This document shows, in pieces, positions 1-9,878 of a DNA stretch of 64,000 bases. The notes under the pieces are model-generated. The model ran no database searches, had not been told where the DNA came from, and saw nothing but the letters and a program-made list of their open reading frames with translations. The DNA is taken from assembly GCF_006175985.1 (NCBI RefSeq), contig NZ_SRSH01000018.1, positions 42,318 through 106,317 of the forward strand. Direction: 5' to 3'. Source of the stretch: Methylotetracoccus oryzae. GTDB lineage: Bacteria > Pseudomonadota > Gammaproteobacteria > Methylococcales > Methylococcaceae. Numbering within the stretch: position 1 is the stretch's first letter; each line of letters begins with the position of its first letter. Position numbers and translations under genes: made by a program.

Positions 1-53
1 GCCCCTGACCGGCAGAGACCATTGCACTGTTTACCAGACCGCTACTGGCTGGT

Positions 54-1595
54 TCAGGCACCGCCAGCAAGGTTCCTGACTTCCACGCTGATACCGTTGT
101 CGCGGGAAGCCGCAACGAAATCGTTGATGGCCTCCAGGATGTCCTGATCGACGAAGCGGGCACGGCTGCCGTCGATGATCAGATTGCCTCCCTCGTCGAT
201 GCTGTCGAAATGTCTGCGCAACAAGGCTTTGTTGAGAAAGGAGACGTCCTTCTGCAGCCGCAGCAGATAGTTCTTCCCATCCCGGGTCAGTGTGATGGCG
301 GCGTGGAAATTCGCCCGGATCACGAAAAACAAGCCGACGACCATGCCGATCGCGATGCCCTTCAACAAATCGCTGATCAGGATCGCCGCAATCGTGATCA
401 CGAACGGCAGCAGCTGATTCAAACCCTTCCGGTACATCTCGACGAACAGCGCGGGCTTCGCCAGCTTGTAGCCCGTCAGCAGCAGTACGGCCGCAAGCGT
501 AGCGAGCGGGATCAGGTTCAGCCCCCAGGTCAGGAAACTGACGCTGAGCAGCAGCAGAACCCCGTGGACGAAGGCCGCGACCTTGGTGCGTCCCCCGGCG
601 TTCACGTTTGCCGCACTGCGGACGATCACCGCGGTCATCGGCAGTCCGCCCATCAGTCCGCACAGGAAGTTGCCAAAACCCTGGGCGCACAACTCGCGAT
701 TGGTAGGGGCCACCCGTTTCAGCGGATCGAGCTTGTCGACTGCCTCGAGACTCAGGAGGGTTTCCAGACTCGCGACGATAGCCAGCGTCACCGCGATCAC
801 ATAGACATCCGGATTCCAGATGGCCGAAAAGTCCGGCGGGGTGAAATGATTGATGAAGTCCGCCAGCCCCGCGACTTCCGACAACTGCACCAGGTGCTCG
901 TGTACGATCTGCAGGCCGGGAAAGTACCTGGCCGTGATCAGGTTATAGGCGATCCCCCAAACCACCGCGACCAGAGGACCTGGCACCAACGACAGCAGGC
1001 GGTTGCGCTTGAATGGGGCCGTTTCCCACGCCAGCATGATCGCTATAGCCACCACACTGACGATCACGGCGCCGACGGAGATCTGGCCGAATGAGCGGAA
1101 AAGATCCAGCACCGTGCCCTCGGCATCGAGGGGCATGTACGTCTCGTCGCCCTCGAGTTCGGCGTCATAGCCTATGGCATGCGGCAACTGCTTCATGATC
1201 AGGATGATTCCGATCGCTGACAGCATGCCTTTGATGACCGACGTGGGAAAGTACGCGCCGATCAGACCGGCGCGCAACACGCCGAGCGCGAACTGGATCA
1301 GCCCCGCCAGCGTGACGGCCAGCAGGAACTTGTCGAAGCTGCCGAGCGTCTCGATGGCGGTCAACACGATGACCGTCAAACCGGCGGCAGGACCGCTGAC
1401 GCTCAGCTGCGAGCCGCTGGCCCACGAAACGATAACCCCGCCGACGATGCCGGTGATGAGCCCGGAGAACAGCGGAGCGCCCGACGCGAGCGCAATGCCC
1501 AGACACAGCGGCAAGGCCACCAGGAAAACGACGATTCCCGCAGGGATGTCATTCTTCAGATGTCCGACGTAATAGTCGACGTGTTTTCGGATCAT
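54..1595 (-). CDS. SulP-family inorganic anion transporter with C-terminal STAS-like region
   Basis: Integral membrane protein of 513 residues, probably moving bicarbonate or sulfate across the inner membrane. The N-terminus holds the family signature NDIPAGIVVFLVALPLCLG followed by SGAPLFSGL and the SVSGPAAGL segment that lines the SulP substrate site. About ten to twelve hydrophobic segments follow, and the last ~80 residues (DGSRARFVDQDILEAI) look like a shortened STAS domain. I start at the ATG at 1595, which gives the usual short N-terminal tail; an in-frame TTG at 1700 would add 35 basic, low-complexity residues. Neither start has a clear ribosome-binding site. In many bacteria SulP genes of this subtype sit next to a carbonic anhydrase; none is seen here, so bicarbonate as substrate is inference only. 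Confidence 0.85.
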   Translation of the reverse strand: MIRKHVDYYVGHLKNDIPAGIVVFLVALPLCLGIALASGAPLFSGLITGIVGGVIVSWASGSQLSVSGPAAGLTVIVLTAIETLGSFDKFLLAVTLAGLIQFALGVLRAGLIGAYFPTSVIKGMLSAIGIILIMKQLPHAIGYDAELEGDETYMPLDAEGTVLDLFRSFGQISVGAVIVSVVAIAIMLAWETAPFKRNRLLSLVPGPLVAVVWGIAYNLITARYFPGLQIVHEHLVQLSEVAGLADFINHFTPPDFSAIWNPDVYVIAVTLAIVASLETLLSLEAVDKLDPLKRVAPTNRELCAQGFGNFLCGLMGGLPMTAVIVRSAANVNAGGRTKVAAFVHGVLLLLSVSFLTWGLNLIPLATLAAVLLLTGYKLAKPALFVEMYRKGLNQLLPFVITIAAILISDLLKGIAIGMVVGLFFVIRANFHAAITLTRDGKNYLLRLQKDVSFLNKALLRRHFDSIDEGGNLIIDGSRARFVDQDILEAINDFVAASRDNGISVEVRNLAGGA

Positions 1596-2307
1596 GGGAT
1601 GCCAGTTCGAAGTTGGGATGATCTTTGGGGTACGGGGAATTGATTTGGCCGGCCTTGACAGCCATCGCACTCGCTCGCGGTAACTCGGCGGTGGCGCCAA
1701 TCAGGTGTACGCTGCGCCTGCGCTTCTCCTTCTGGGTGACGGCTGACACCTTTCGGGCTCCATTTGCTCAAGCGCCCTTCGCGACGCCCAGCAGAGACGA
1801 GCCTGACACGAGAGCGGTGCACCCCCAACCGTGTACGCAGTCTGCGGCCACGTTGACCACCAGGCGCCCGTACGCGATCAGCTACCTGTTTGGCTAGTCC
1901 TGCCCGCGCCGAACCGGAGAAAAACCGATCACCCGCCGGAGATGAGCGGCCCGGAACGCCAGGCCGTCGCGGAGGCTGGCAGGGGTTGGTCACGCAGCAC
2001 AGGCCACGACAAGTTTCGACTCTTACCCGAGTTTACGCGCACTATTGTCGACTTGACCAGCGGACACCCGATCCATTCAATGCCGCGTATCCGGACTGAC
2101 TGGAGTCGCCGGAGGCCATGGCGCGAGCGAGGATCTAACGATGACAGAGCCCGGTATTGCGGCGCGCTTGGCCAGTATCGCGCGCCGAGATGACAAGACA
2201 AACAGGCAGGCGATCTCTCGACTTCGACCTTCTTCGGCGCGATCGGGCAAGCGTGCCGATTCGATACCCTGCCGGATCGCCCCCACCGAAATGGCACCCG
2301 GTGCGCC
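1596..2307. other. Intergenic region without recognisable gene
   Basis: About 710 bases between the SulP gene and the OpgC-like gene, both on the minus strand. Several short frames are open on both strands, but none has a ribosome-binding site, a recognisable motif or a coherent amino-acid composition. I see no convincing promoter, hairpin terminator or repeat. It may hold a decayed gene or the leader of the SulP gene. Confidence 0.4.
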
Positions 2308-3687
2308 CTACGGGGGCTCGCCTACGCCTGGCGCTATGGACCCCTCAAACGATACCCGGGCCGCTGTCCATTCATCGCCGGCAAGGATCACATCCGAGGG
2401 CGCGGGTGGGGCAGACCGCCGATCACCGAGCAGAATGGGGCTGGCGCTGACAGCCAACACCACCGCCACGGCAGCCCCGCGCTCCACCCAACGCCACCAC
2501 GAGATATCATCGGCTGGCCAGAGCCCACCCTCTCCGGTTGCCGAAGAGCCGGCCGCATTCCCCATCGGATCGAGTCGCTTCCAGGGGCTCGACTTCAACC
2601 AGGCCAGCAGTGCACCACACAGAATCAGGGTGGCGATACCGCCAAGATTGATCGCGACGATGCTCAACGGGTGATGCCCGACCAGATCGAAAACCATCCC
2701 GCCGACATAAGACAGCACCATGGAAATCGTGAAGATGGGGAGGGATTGCTGTCCCATCTGCACGATCAGCCGTCCAGCCGGGCGGGTCAGCCAGACCTGC
2801 GGGCCACGGAAGACGACACTCGCCAGATAGGCCAGCGCCAGAAAATGGACTAACCGCAACGGCCCGAAACGCGTCTTTTCCAACCAGGGCAAGAGAGTAG
2901 CGTGCAAATCCTGGAGCCACACGGTCGGGCGCAGCGCCGGTTCGGGGCTGAGTGGCAGGGACAGCGCAATGATCGCAAGACTCAACAACACCGGCGTCCA
3001 CATCGGCGGCGGTGGACGCAACCAACCTGCCCCGAAACCGAAGCCGATGAAGAAGATCAGTTGCCAGCCGAACGGGTTGAAAAACCAGGGGCGGTCGCCA
3101 ACCGGGTCTGCCAGGAACTCGAGATCCCACACCCACATTGCCAGATAGACCCCAACCGGCAAGGTCATCGCAAGTCCGCGGCTTATCTGGGCCACCGCGA
3201 GGACACCCGGTATCCACAACATGATGACCAGATACATCGGCAGAATGTCGAAGTAATGCGGCACGTAGCGCAAAGCCAGCAGGGATCGGAGTGCCTCCTC
3301 CGTTTCGTCGAAAAAGTAGCGGATATTGAGCTGTGTGATGTAGTCCCGCGTATCCAGCAGGCTGTTGCCGAGCACGCAGGTCACTGCCATGAGCCCGAAC
3401 AGCGCCAGATGGGCGGTATAGATCTGGCCGCAGCGGTGAAACACGCGCAGACTGCCGAGGGCGATTCCGGCGGAACGGAAGGTCTTGCCATAGGCAAGCG
3501 CAGCGGCGAAGCCGGAGGCGAAGACGAAAATCTCGGCCGCATCGCTCAGGCCGAATCGCGACGGCGTGAACAGCAACGCCTCGTTCGCTGGTACGTGATT
3601 GATGAATATGATCAGCAACGCAACGCCGCGAAAGAAATCGAGCGTCAGATTTCGGGACATTGCTGCTGGGTTGGTCAGGACGGACAT
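2308..3687 (-). CDS. opgC: OpgC-like membrane acyltransferase
   Basis: Polytopic inner-membrane protein of 459 residues resembling OpgC, the enzyme that succinylates osmoregulated periplasmic glucans. Near the N-terminus is LDFFRGVALLIIFINHVP, which carries the conserved Arg and His typical of the acyltransferase-3/OpgC superfamily. Then come FGLSDAAEIFVFASGF and ten or so hydrophobic segments with the family-like PFGWQLIFFIGFGFG. After the last membrane segment a Ser/Pro-rich tail of about 55 residues may be periplasmic. Start: ATG at 3687; a second in-frame ATG at 3660 (MSRNLTLDF) is also possible, and neither has a strong Shine-Dalgarno. No opgG, opgH or opgD lies nearby, so its acceptor could be another cell-surface glycan. 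Confidence 0.8.
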   Translation of the reverse strand: MSVLTNPAAMSRNLTLDFFRGVALLIIFINHVPANEALLFTPSRFGLSDAAEIFVFASGFAAALAYGKTFRSAGIALGSLRVFHRCGQIYTAHLALFGLMAVTCVLGNSLLDTRDYITQLNIRYFFDETEEALRSLLALRYVPHYFDILPMYLVIMLWIPGVLAVAQISRGLAMTLPVGVYLAMWVWDLEFLADPVGDRPWFFNPFGWQLIFFIGFGFGAGWLRPPPPMWTPVLLSLAIIALSLPLSPEPALRPTVWLQDLHATLLPWLEKTRFGPLRLVHFLALAYLASVVFRGPQVWLTRPAGRLIVQMGQQSLPIFTISMVLSYVGGMVFDLVGHHPLSIVAINLGGIATLILCGALLAWLKSSPWKRLDPMGNAAGSSATGEGGLWPADDISWWRWVERGAAVAVVLAVSASPILLGDRRSAPPAPSDVILAGDEWTAARVSFEGSIAPGVGEPP

Positions 3688-3945
3688 GGTGCCTGTGGGT
3701 GAAATCGGAGCGGGAAAGGTCTGGTTGCGCTGTTTCGGGCAGTCCGCGCCAGCCTTGGGGGCCCTCGCCCGACAGAGCGGCACACAGTTTACGCCCCGAA
3801 CCTTTCACGAACCTTTCAGCCGGCCCTTCACGCGGGCGGTGCGCAGCGTATGGGTTCACGCCGGTGCGGCGTCACGCCCCCGATACCCGAGCGGCTTCGG
3901 CGGCGGGCTCCACACATAGCGCCCGAGCGCGGGGAGCCCCGGCAT

Positions 3946-4272
3946 CTAGATCGGCTCGTACCGCAACTGCCGGAACGCGCCAACATCGGTGACCCAGGCG
4001 ATACCGTCGCCCTTTTGTCCGGTATGGCAGGTTTCATGAATGATCCCCAGGATCTCGACGACCTTTTCCTCCGGCGCGATGATCTCGATGCGGACTTTCG
4101 GTGAGAACTCGGTCAGTTCCGACCAGACGTCATCGTGCGACTCGGGACCGTCGTGGTAGCTGCAGCCCTCGGCGTGCACGACTGTCATGCCGGGGAAACC
4201 GTTCATCCTGCGGAAAGCGGAGCGAAGTCGGCTGAGGCGCTGCGGCTGTATGACGGCTTTTATTTCTCTCAT
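3946..4272 (-). CDS. PII-like small signalling protein linked to an RND metal pump
   Basis: A 108-residue GlnB/PII-fold protein. It starts MREIKAVIQPQRLSRL, typical of strand 1 and helix 1, and has SPKVRIEIIAPEEKV and the B-loop-like HTGQKGDGIAW, matching the TGKIGDG segment of classical PII. The T-loop (about residues 35-52, EGCSYHDGPESHDDVW) is shorter than in GlnB and lacks the uridylylated Tyr; it is rich in His, Asp, Glu and one Cys, which suggests metal rather than nitrogen sensing. The gene begins 9 bases after the RND pump stop, with GGAG 8 bases ahead of its ATG, so the two are surely co-transcribed. Similar PII-like genes are known beside CusA/CzcA pumps; their exact role is not settled. 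Confidence 0.85.
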   Translation of the reverse strand: MREIKAVIQPQRLSRLRSAFRRMNGFPGMTVVHAEGCSYHDGPESHDDVWSELTEFSPKVRIEIIAPEEKVVEILGIIHETCHTGQKGDGIAWVTDVGAFRQLRYEPI

Positions 4273-4281
4273 GGCGGGCTC

Positions 4282-7200
4282 CTAGGCTTCGATAGGACGG
4301 TCTTCGAACCAACGGTACAGGGTCGGCAACACGACGAGCGTCAGCAAGGTCGAGGTGATCAAACCACCGATCACGACGATCGCGAGCGGTCGCTGAACCT
4401 CTGACCCAGGCCCCGTCGCGAACAGGAAGGGCATCAAGCCCAGCATCGCGACCGTGGCCGTCATCATCACCGGACGGAAACGCTGCTGGCAACCCTCGAT
4501 TAGCGCAGGGCGTTGCTGCATGCCCCCGTCTCGCAAGCTGCGGATATACGAGATCAGCACGACACCGTTCAGGACCGCGATACCCCACAAGGTAATGAAC
4601 CCGACCGAGGCGGGCACCGAGAGATACTCCCCGGTGACGAACAGCGAAAAAATGCCGCCGATAGACGCGAACGGCAAGACCAGAATGATCAGGCTCGCGA
4701 AGCGCAGCGAATTGAACAGCAGGAAGAGCAGAAAAAAAATGGCGGCGATCGTCAGCGGAATGATCACCATCAGGCGCTTCATCGCTCGTTCCAGATTCTC
4801 GAACTGGCCACCCCATTTCAGGAAATACCCTTCGGGCAAGTCGACGCGGTCCGCGATCGCCTGCTGCAATTCGGCCACGAAGCCCCCCAGATCGCGCCCG
4901 CGAACATTGGCCCCGATGACAATTCGTCGCCTTGCCATTTCCCGGCTGATCTGCGCCGGTCCGTCGACCAGCCGGATGCTTGCCAGGTCACGCAGGGGCA
5001 CGCGGGCCCCTTTCGGCGAATCGAGCAGAATGGCACCGATCGCCTTCGGATCGGCCCGAAAGGCGGGCGGGAAGCGCACGACGGCATTGAAACGTCGCTC
5101 GCCCTCATAGATCTCCGTGCTGACCCGCCCCGCGACGGCCGTCTCCAAGACATCGTTGATGTCGGCCACGTTGATCCCGTAGCGCGCGATCGTGCGCCGG
5201 TCGATATCCACCACCAGATACTGCTGACCGCTAAGCCGCTCGACGCGGATGTCGGCCGAACCCGGAACCGAATTGACCACTTTGACGATCTCATCTGCGG
5301 TTGCCTTGAGATCCTCCAGTTCGTCGCCGAACAGCTTGATGGCAATGTCCGAGCGCACCCCGGTCAACATTTCGTCGACCCGATCGGAAATCGGCTGCGC
5401 CATGACGATCTGCACGCCGGGAATGACGCGAAGCTTCTCGCGCAACGCGTCCATGATGCGGTCCTGGTCCCAGCCCGGCGGCAGCCTGTCGCGGTCCGCA
5501 ATCGTGACGATGGGGGTGGACTCGTTCTCCGGCTGGGAGTCCGTGGGGTTTTCGCTGCGCCCCAGCTGCGACACGGCCATCTCGACGCCCGGCACTTCCA
5601 TGACCAGGCGCATGGCTTCGGTCTCCATGGCGACCGATTCGTCCAGCGAGATGCTCGGTACGCGATTGATGCCGGTCACGATCGAGCCTTCCTTCATCTC
5701 CGGAATGAACGAGGTCCCGAGGAACGGAAACAGCGACACGCTGCCGACGAGCAGCAGCACAGCGAAAGCAACCACGGTCCGGGGCCGCTCCAGCGCAAAG
5801 TGAAGCAACCTCAGGTAGGGCCGCTTCATCAGGGCGATGATCCAGGTATCGTGCTCGGCCCCTCCGCGCAGCAGATAGGAACACAACACGGGCGACAGCG
5901 TCAGCGAAATGATCAGTGACGCGAACAAGGCAATCGCGATGGTGTACGCCAGGGGCGCAAACATCTTGCCTTCGAGTCCGCTCAAGGTCATCAGCGGCAG
6001 AAACACCAGGCAGATAATACCGATGCCGAACAGCACCGGGCTGCCGACTTCCGCCGCCGCGCGCAGCACAATGACGCTGCGCGCCTCGCCACTACCCTTC
6101 GCCTCACCGAGATGGCGAAAGGCGTTCTCGACGACGACCACCGATCCATCCACCATGATGCCGATGGCAATCGCCAGCCCCCCCAGCGACATCAGATTCG
6201 CCGAGAGCCCGTAGCGGTTCATTACCATGAAGGTCACCAGCGGCGCGACGATCAGGGTGGCGACGACGATCAGGCTCGAGCGGATATCGCCCAGGTAGAG
6301 AAAGAGCACAATCACTACCAGCACGATCCCTTCGGTCAGGACTTTCGTGACCGTGTGGATGGCCGCATCCACCAGGACCGTGCGATCGTAGTACGGAACG
6401 ATCTGCAAGCCGCCGGGGAGCATGCCTTGCTCATTGATCTCGCGGACCCGCTGCTTGACCTCGGTGACGATCCGCTTGGCATTGCCGCCGCGGATCATCA
6501 TGACGATGCCGCCGACGGATTCGGTTCGACCGTTCTTGATCACCGCGCCGTAGCGGACCGCCGACCCGATGCTGACCCTTGCCACGTTGTGCACGAAGAC
6601 CGGCGTTCCACCGGCCTCCTTGAGCACGATGTCCTCGATGTCCTGGACGCCCTCGATCAGCCCGAGGCCGCGAATCAGATATTGCTGGGCGAAGTAGGGT
6701 AATTTCCCGCCTCCCGCATTCGCGTTGTTCAGCGTCAGCGCGCTGTAGACGTCCTTGACCGTGAGTCCGTAGTGGTGGAGCCGGTCGGGGTTCACCTCGA
6801 CCTGGTACTGCCGCTCGTAGCCGCCGATGGAGTTGATTTCGGCCACTCCGGGAATCCCTCGCAACAGGGGCCGGACGACCCAGTCCTGGATCGTCCGGCG
6901 CTCCATCAAGACCTCCTCGGTCAGTGCGCGGTCCCCGTCATGCGGACTGTCCAGCGTGTATTGATACACCTCGCCGAGACCCGTCGAGACCGGACCGAGC
7001 ACCGGCGCCACACCCGGCGGCAGCCGCTCCGCCACCTCGATCAACCGTTCCAGGACCAACTGGCGCGCGAAATACACGTCGGTGTCATCCGTGAACACCA
7101 GCGTAATCTGCGACAGTGCATTCCGGTTCGCCGAGCGCATATCGGTCAGACCCGGCAGGCCAGTCATCGCAATTTCGAGCGGAACCGTGACGAACCGTTC

Positions 7201-7383
7201 GACCTCTTCCGGTGAACGCCCGGGCGCCTTTGCAGCAATCATGACCTGCACATTGGTGACATCCGGGAAGGCATCGACCGACAGATCATCGATCGCGGCG
7301 ATACCGAAGCCGACCAGACACAGCGCCAGAACCACCACCACCAAGCGCTGTTGCAACGCAGAACGAATGAGCTTTTCGAGCAT
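4282..7383 (-). CDS. CusA/CzcA-family heavy-metal efflux RND permease
   Basis: Inner-membrane proton-driven transporter of 1033 residues, full length for the HME-RND family. It exports metal cations from the periplasm or cytoplasm through a tripartite complex. Seen: N-terminal VDAFPDVTNVQV and APGRSPEEVERFVT typical of the family, and a TM4 segment near residues 401-415 (AIGIMVDGSVVVVEN) in which the Asp of the CzcA DFG is replaced, as in CusA-type pumps. The chosen ATG at 7383 is preceded by AAGGAGG about 10 bases upstream; the longer frame to 7665 is a non-coding extension into the divergent promoter region. No membrane-fusion (CusB) or outer-membrane (CusC) gene lies in the window, so the partners are elsewhere. 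The downstream PII-like gene and divergent two-component system suggest metal-responsive control. Confidence 0.93.
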   Translation of the reverse strand: MLEKLIRSALQQRLVVVVLALCLVGFGIAAIDDLSVDAFPDVTNVQVMIAAKAPGRSPEEVERFVTVPLEIAMTGLPGLTDMRSANRNALSQITLVFTDDTDVYFARQLVLERLIEVAERLPPGVAPVLGPVSTGLGEVYQYTLDSPHDGDRALTEEVLMERRTIQDWVVRPLLRGIPGVAEINSIGGYERQYQVEVNPDRLHHYGLTVKDVYSALTLNNANAGGGKLPYFAQQYLIRGLGLIEGVQDIEDIVLKEAGGTPVFVHNVARVSIGSAVRYGAVIKNGRTESVGGIVMMIRGGNAKRIVTEVKQRVREINEQGMLPGGLQIVPYYDRTVLVDAAIHTVTKVLTEGIVLVVIVLFLYLGDIRSSLIVVATLIVAPLVTFMVMNRYGLSANLMSLGGLAIAIGIMVDGSVVVVENAFRHLGEAKGSGEARSVIVLRAAAEVGSPVLFGIGIICLVFLPLMTLSGLEGKMFAPLAYTIAIALFASLIISLTLSPVLCSYLLRGGAEHDTWIIALMKRPYLRLLHFALERPRTVVAFAVLLLVGSVSLFPFLGTSFIPEMKEGSIVTGINRVPSISLDESVAMETEAMRLVMEVPGVEMAVSQLGRSENPTDSQPENESTPIVTIADRDRLPPGWDQDRIMDALREKLRVIPGVQIVMAQPISDRVDEMLTGVRSDIAIKLFGDELEDLKATADEIVKVVNSVPGSADIRVERLSGQQYLVVDIDRRTIARYGINVADINDVLETAVAGRVSTEIYEGERRFNAVVRFPPAFRADPKAIGAILLDSPKGARVPLRDLASIRLVDGPAQISREMARRRIVIGANVRGRDLGGFVAELQQAIADRVDLPEGYFLKWGGQFENLERAMKRLMVIIPLTIAAIFFLLFLLFNSLRFASLIILVLPFASIGGIFSLFVTGEYLSVPASVGFITLWGIAVLNGVVLISYIRSLRDGGMQQRPALIEGCQQRFRPVMMTATVAMLGLMPFLFATGPGSEVQRPLAIVVIGGLITSTLLTLVVLPTLYRWFEDRPIEA

Positions 7384-7579
7384 TCCGGGGGTAGCCTCCT
7401 TGGCGGCAGGTGATAGCGAGCGCGGCACGGGCGGGCGAGAAGCTGGGTTGCGGTGACACTTTCTGGTCACGCAGAATGGAGCGAAGCCAAAACGGTCTGT
7501 CGCCCCCGTCCAAGGCGCCGAGCCTGGTTTGGATTCTAAACCCCGAAACTTACACAGAGCTTTCAAGTGCCAGCGCGGA

Positions 7580-8254
7580 ATGAACGTCCTGCTCGTAGAG
7601 GATGATGTTGCCCTTGCCGACGGCCTGAGCCACGCGCTGGCCCAGGCGGGCCTGCGCGTTACCACGGCAGGTAGTGCCAGCGCCGCAGACAGGCTGCTGT
7701 TGAACCACCAATACGATCTGGTACTTCTCGACCTCGGACTGCCGGACCGAGACGGATCCTGCGTGCTGGAACGCTTGCGCGCCCGCCGCGACTCAACCCC
7801 GGTGCTGATCCTGACGGCGCGCGATGCGATCGAAGACCGTGTGCGGGGATTGCAGCGGGGCGCAGACGACTACATCGTCAAGCCCTTCGACCTGCGCGAG
7901 TTGGAAGCGCGGATCCACGCGCTGATCCGCAGGCGGCGCGGCGCGTTCGGCACGCTGTTGCAGGCCGGACGCCTAAGCGTCGACACCGCCGCGAGTCAGG
8001 CCATGGTCGACGGCGAACCGTTGCTGCTATCGGCGCGGGAATACGGGGTACTCGAGGCCTTGATGGTGCAGACTGGGCGTGTCGTCAGCAAGGACCGGAT
8101 CGCGCAGCGGCTCTCCGTCAGCGGGGAGGAACTCGCCGATAACGCGATCGAAGTCTATGTCCACCGCCTGCGCAAGCGCATCGAGTCGGCCGGCGTGCGG
8201 ATCCGCACCGTTCGCGGGTTGGGGTATCTGCTGGAACGCGAGAGCGATGCGTAG
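7580..8254 (+). CDS. OmpR/PhoB-family response regulator (QseB/TctD-like)
   Basis: DNA-binding response regulator of 224 residues. The receiver domain (1-115) has the acidic pocket VEDD, phospho-acceptor Asp51 in LVLLDLGLPD, and the conserved Lys in IVKPFDL. The C-terminal winged helix (about 125-222) ends with the usual VRGLGYLLE. The ATG at 7580 is chosen because residues MNVLLVEDD start right there; the frame is open 51 bases further upstream. It is transcribed away from the metal-efflux pump with a gap of about 196 bases, and overlaps the sensor kinase gene by 8 bases. The probable target is the divergent RND operon; that is inference from position. Confidence 0.93.
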   Translation: MNVLLVEDDVALADGLSHALAQAGLRVTTAGSASAADRLLLNHQYDLVLLDLGLPDRDGSCVLERLRARRDSTPVLILTARDAIEDRVRGLQRGADDYIVKPFDLRELEARIHALIRRRRGAFGTLLQAGRLSVDTAASQAMVDGEPLLLSAREYGVLEALMVQTGRVVSKDRIAQRLSVSGEELADNAIEVYVHRLRKRIESAGVRIRTVRGLGYLLERESDA

Positions 8255-9620
8255 CCCGACCAGTCTGCGTACCCAACTGCTGACTCGCCTGGCGCTCCCA
8301 ATGGCGGTATTCGTGGTACTCGACGCCGGTGTGTCCTACTTCGTGGCACTGCACTACGCCAATGTCGCTTATGACCGCTGGCTATTGGACTCCGCGCGCT
8401 CGCTGGCACAGGAAGTCAAGGCACAAAAGGGCCGTGTCGTCTTCGAACTGCCACCGACCGCGCTGGAGGTCTTCCAATGGGACGAGGTGGACAAGACGTT
8501 CTTCAAGATTGAATCCTCACATCTTGGCTTCATGGCCGGCGACCGCGATATCCCCGCGCCGCCCGACATGGCGGCGGTTCGTGTGCAGCCCATGTATTTC
8601 GACAGCGCGATGCGCGGCCTCAAGGTCCGCGTCGTATCAATGGCGATAGCGCCGAAGAACAGTCCGGAAGAAGTCATAGTCCAGGTCGCAGAGACGGTGA
8701 ACAAGCGCCGGGGCATGACGGCAGAGATCCTCGCCGCCGTTCTCGTGCCGCAACTCCTGCTCGTGCTGATCGGCGGGCTTCACGTGTCCGCGGGGATCAA
8801 TCGAGGCCTGCGTCCCCTGCACGCTCTTACGCGAGAGATCGCCCAGCGGTCTCCGCGAGACCTCGCCCCGATTCCGGATACCCGTGTTCCGCTTGAAGTG
8901 CGGTCACTGACGCATACGATCAATGGCCTGCTGAACCGGCTGTCAACGGCGATGGCAACCCAACAGCGCTTCATCGCAAATGCCGCTCATCAATTCCGCA
9001 CCCCCGTCGCAGCACTGAAGGTACAGGTCGAACGAACGCTCAGGGAAGCCGATCTCGACCTGCAGCGCACTGCCATGGAGCAGATCAAATCGAGCGCCGA
9101 ACGGATCTCCCGCCTCACAAGCCAACTGCTGGCACTGGCCCGCTCCGAGGCGATCCTGGACGCCCCGTCCTCCTTTCAGCCCGTCGACCTGACCGAGTTG
9201 GCAACGGAGGTCTGTCTGGACTGGGCTCCGAAGGCCCTGCGATCTGGTGTCGAACTGGGATTCGATGCGGGAGCAGTGCCGCTTTGCGTTACGGGCGATG
9301 CGCACCTGCTGCGGGAACTGCTGCATAACCTGTTGGAGAACGCGCTGCTTTATGGCGCGGAGGGCGGGCAGATCGAGGTCCGACTTGCTGCGCGGCCGAA
9401 CCCGGAACTGACGGTCGAGAACGACGGACGTCCCGTGCCCAGAAGCGAGCGCGAACGCGTATTTGAACGCTTTTATCGGGTACCCGGCACACCGGGCGAA
9501 GGTTGCGGCCTGGGGCTTGCCATCGTGAAGGAGATCGCGGATTTACACCAGGCGCACGTCGGAATCGTGCGGCGAAACCGAGCTGGCGGCACACGGGTCC
9601 GGGTGCGTTTCAAGACCTGA
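8247..9620 (+). CDS. Sensor histidine kinase (TctE/QseC type)
   Basis: Membrane sensor kinase of 457 residues paired with the preceding response regulator. There is a transmembrane segment at the N-terminus (about 12-35), a periplasmic sensor region (about 36-155) of the two-component-sensor N-terminal type, a second transmembrane segment (about 160-185), HAMP, then the HisKA box with phospho-acceptor His in ANAAHQFRTP and an HATPase with N (HNLLENAL) and G (CGLGLAIV) boxes. The ATG overlaps the regulator stop by 8 bases, giving translational coupling. The periplasmic domain contains no Cys or His cluster that would make the ligand obvious; by neighbourhood, metal stress is plausible. Confidence 0.92.
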   Translation: MRSPTSLRTQLLTRLALPMAVFVVLDAGVSYFVALHYANVAYDRWLLDSARSLAQEVKAQKGRVVFELPPTALEVFQWDEVDKTFFKIESSHLGFMAGDRDIPAPPDMAAVRVQPMYFDSAMRGLKVRVVSMAIAPKNSPEEVIVQVAETVNKRRGMTAEILAAVLVPQLLLVLIGGLHVSAGINRGLRPLHALTREIAQRSPRDLAPIPDTRVPLEVRSLTHTINGLLNRLSTAMATQQRFIANAAHQFRTPVAALKVQVERTLREADLDLQRTAMEQIKSSAERISRLTSQLLALARSEAILDAPSSFQPVDLTELATEVCLDWAPKALRSGVELGFDAGAVPLCVTGDAHLLRELLHNLLENALLYGAEGGQIEVRLAARPNPELTVENDGRPVPRSERERVFERFYRVPGTPGEGCGLGLAIVKEIADLHQAHVGIVRRNRAGGTRVRVRFKT

Positions 9621-9803
9621 GTAACAGTCGACCCTGCTGCAGTCTGGACGGGCTTCACCCTGCCCGCGATTCCGCCCCAAGCATCCGGGGACGCAAAACG
9701 CATCCCCCTTTCGAGCCATGCGCGTGTCGCGGATGTGTCGGCGAGGACCTGGGTACAGCGCGTTCGGTCCCCCATGGCCCCCGCGCAATAATCTGAAGAG
9801 CAT

Positions 9804-9839
9804 AAAAAACCCCCGGGGGGCTTGCGCCCACCGGGGGTT
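9804..9839 (-). terminator. Rho-independent terminator of pmoCAB
   Basis: Read on the minus strand this is a 14-base-pair GC-rich stem with one mismatch (AACCCCCGG...CCGGGGGTT outer part), a GCAA tetraloop, and a run of six T directly after it. It lies about 40 bases beyond the pmoB stop codon, exactly where the operon should end. Confidence 0.92.
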
Positions 9840-9878
9840 CAGGTCACCCCGCCCGTCGCCGGGCAGTGTGCGCCGTTC

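Noticed and set aside
7384..7665. N-terminal extension of the RND pump
   Set aside because: The real start at 7383 has AAGGAGG upstream and matches the family N-terminus; the extension overlaps the divergent regulator start.
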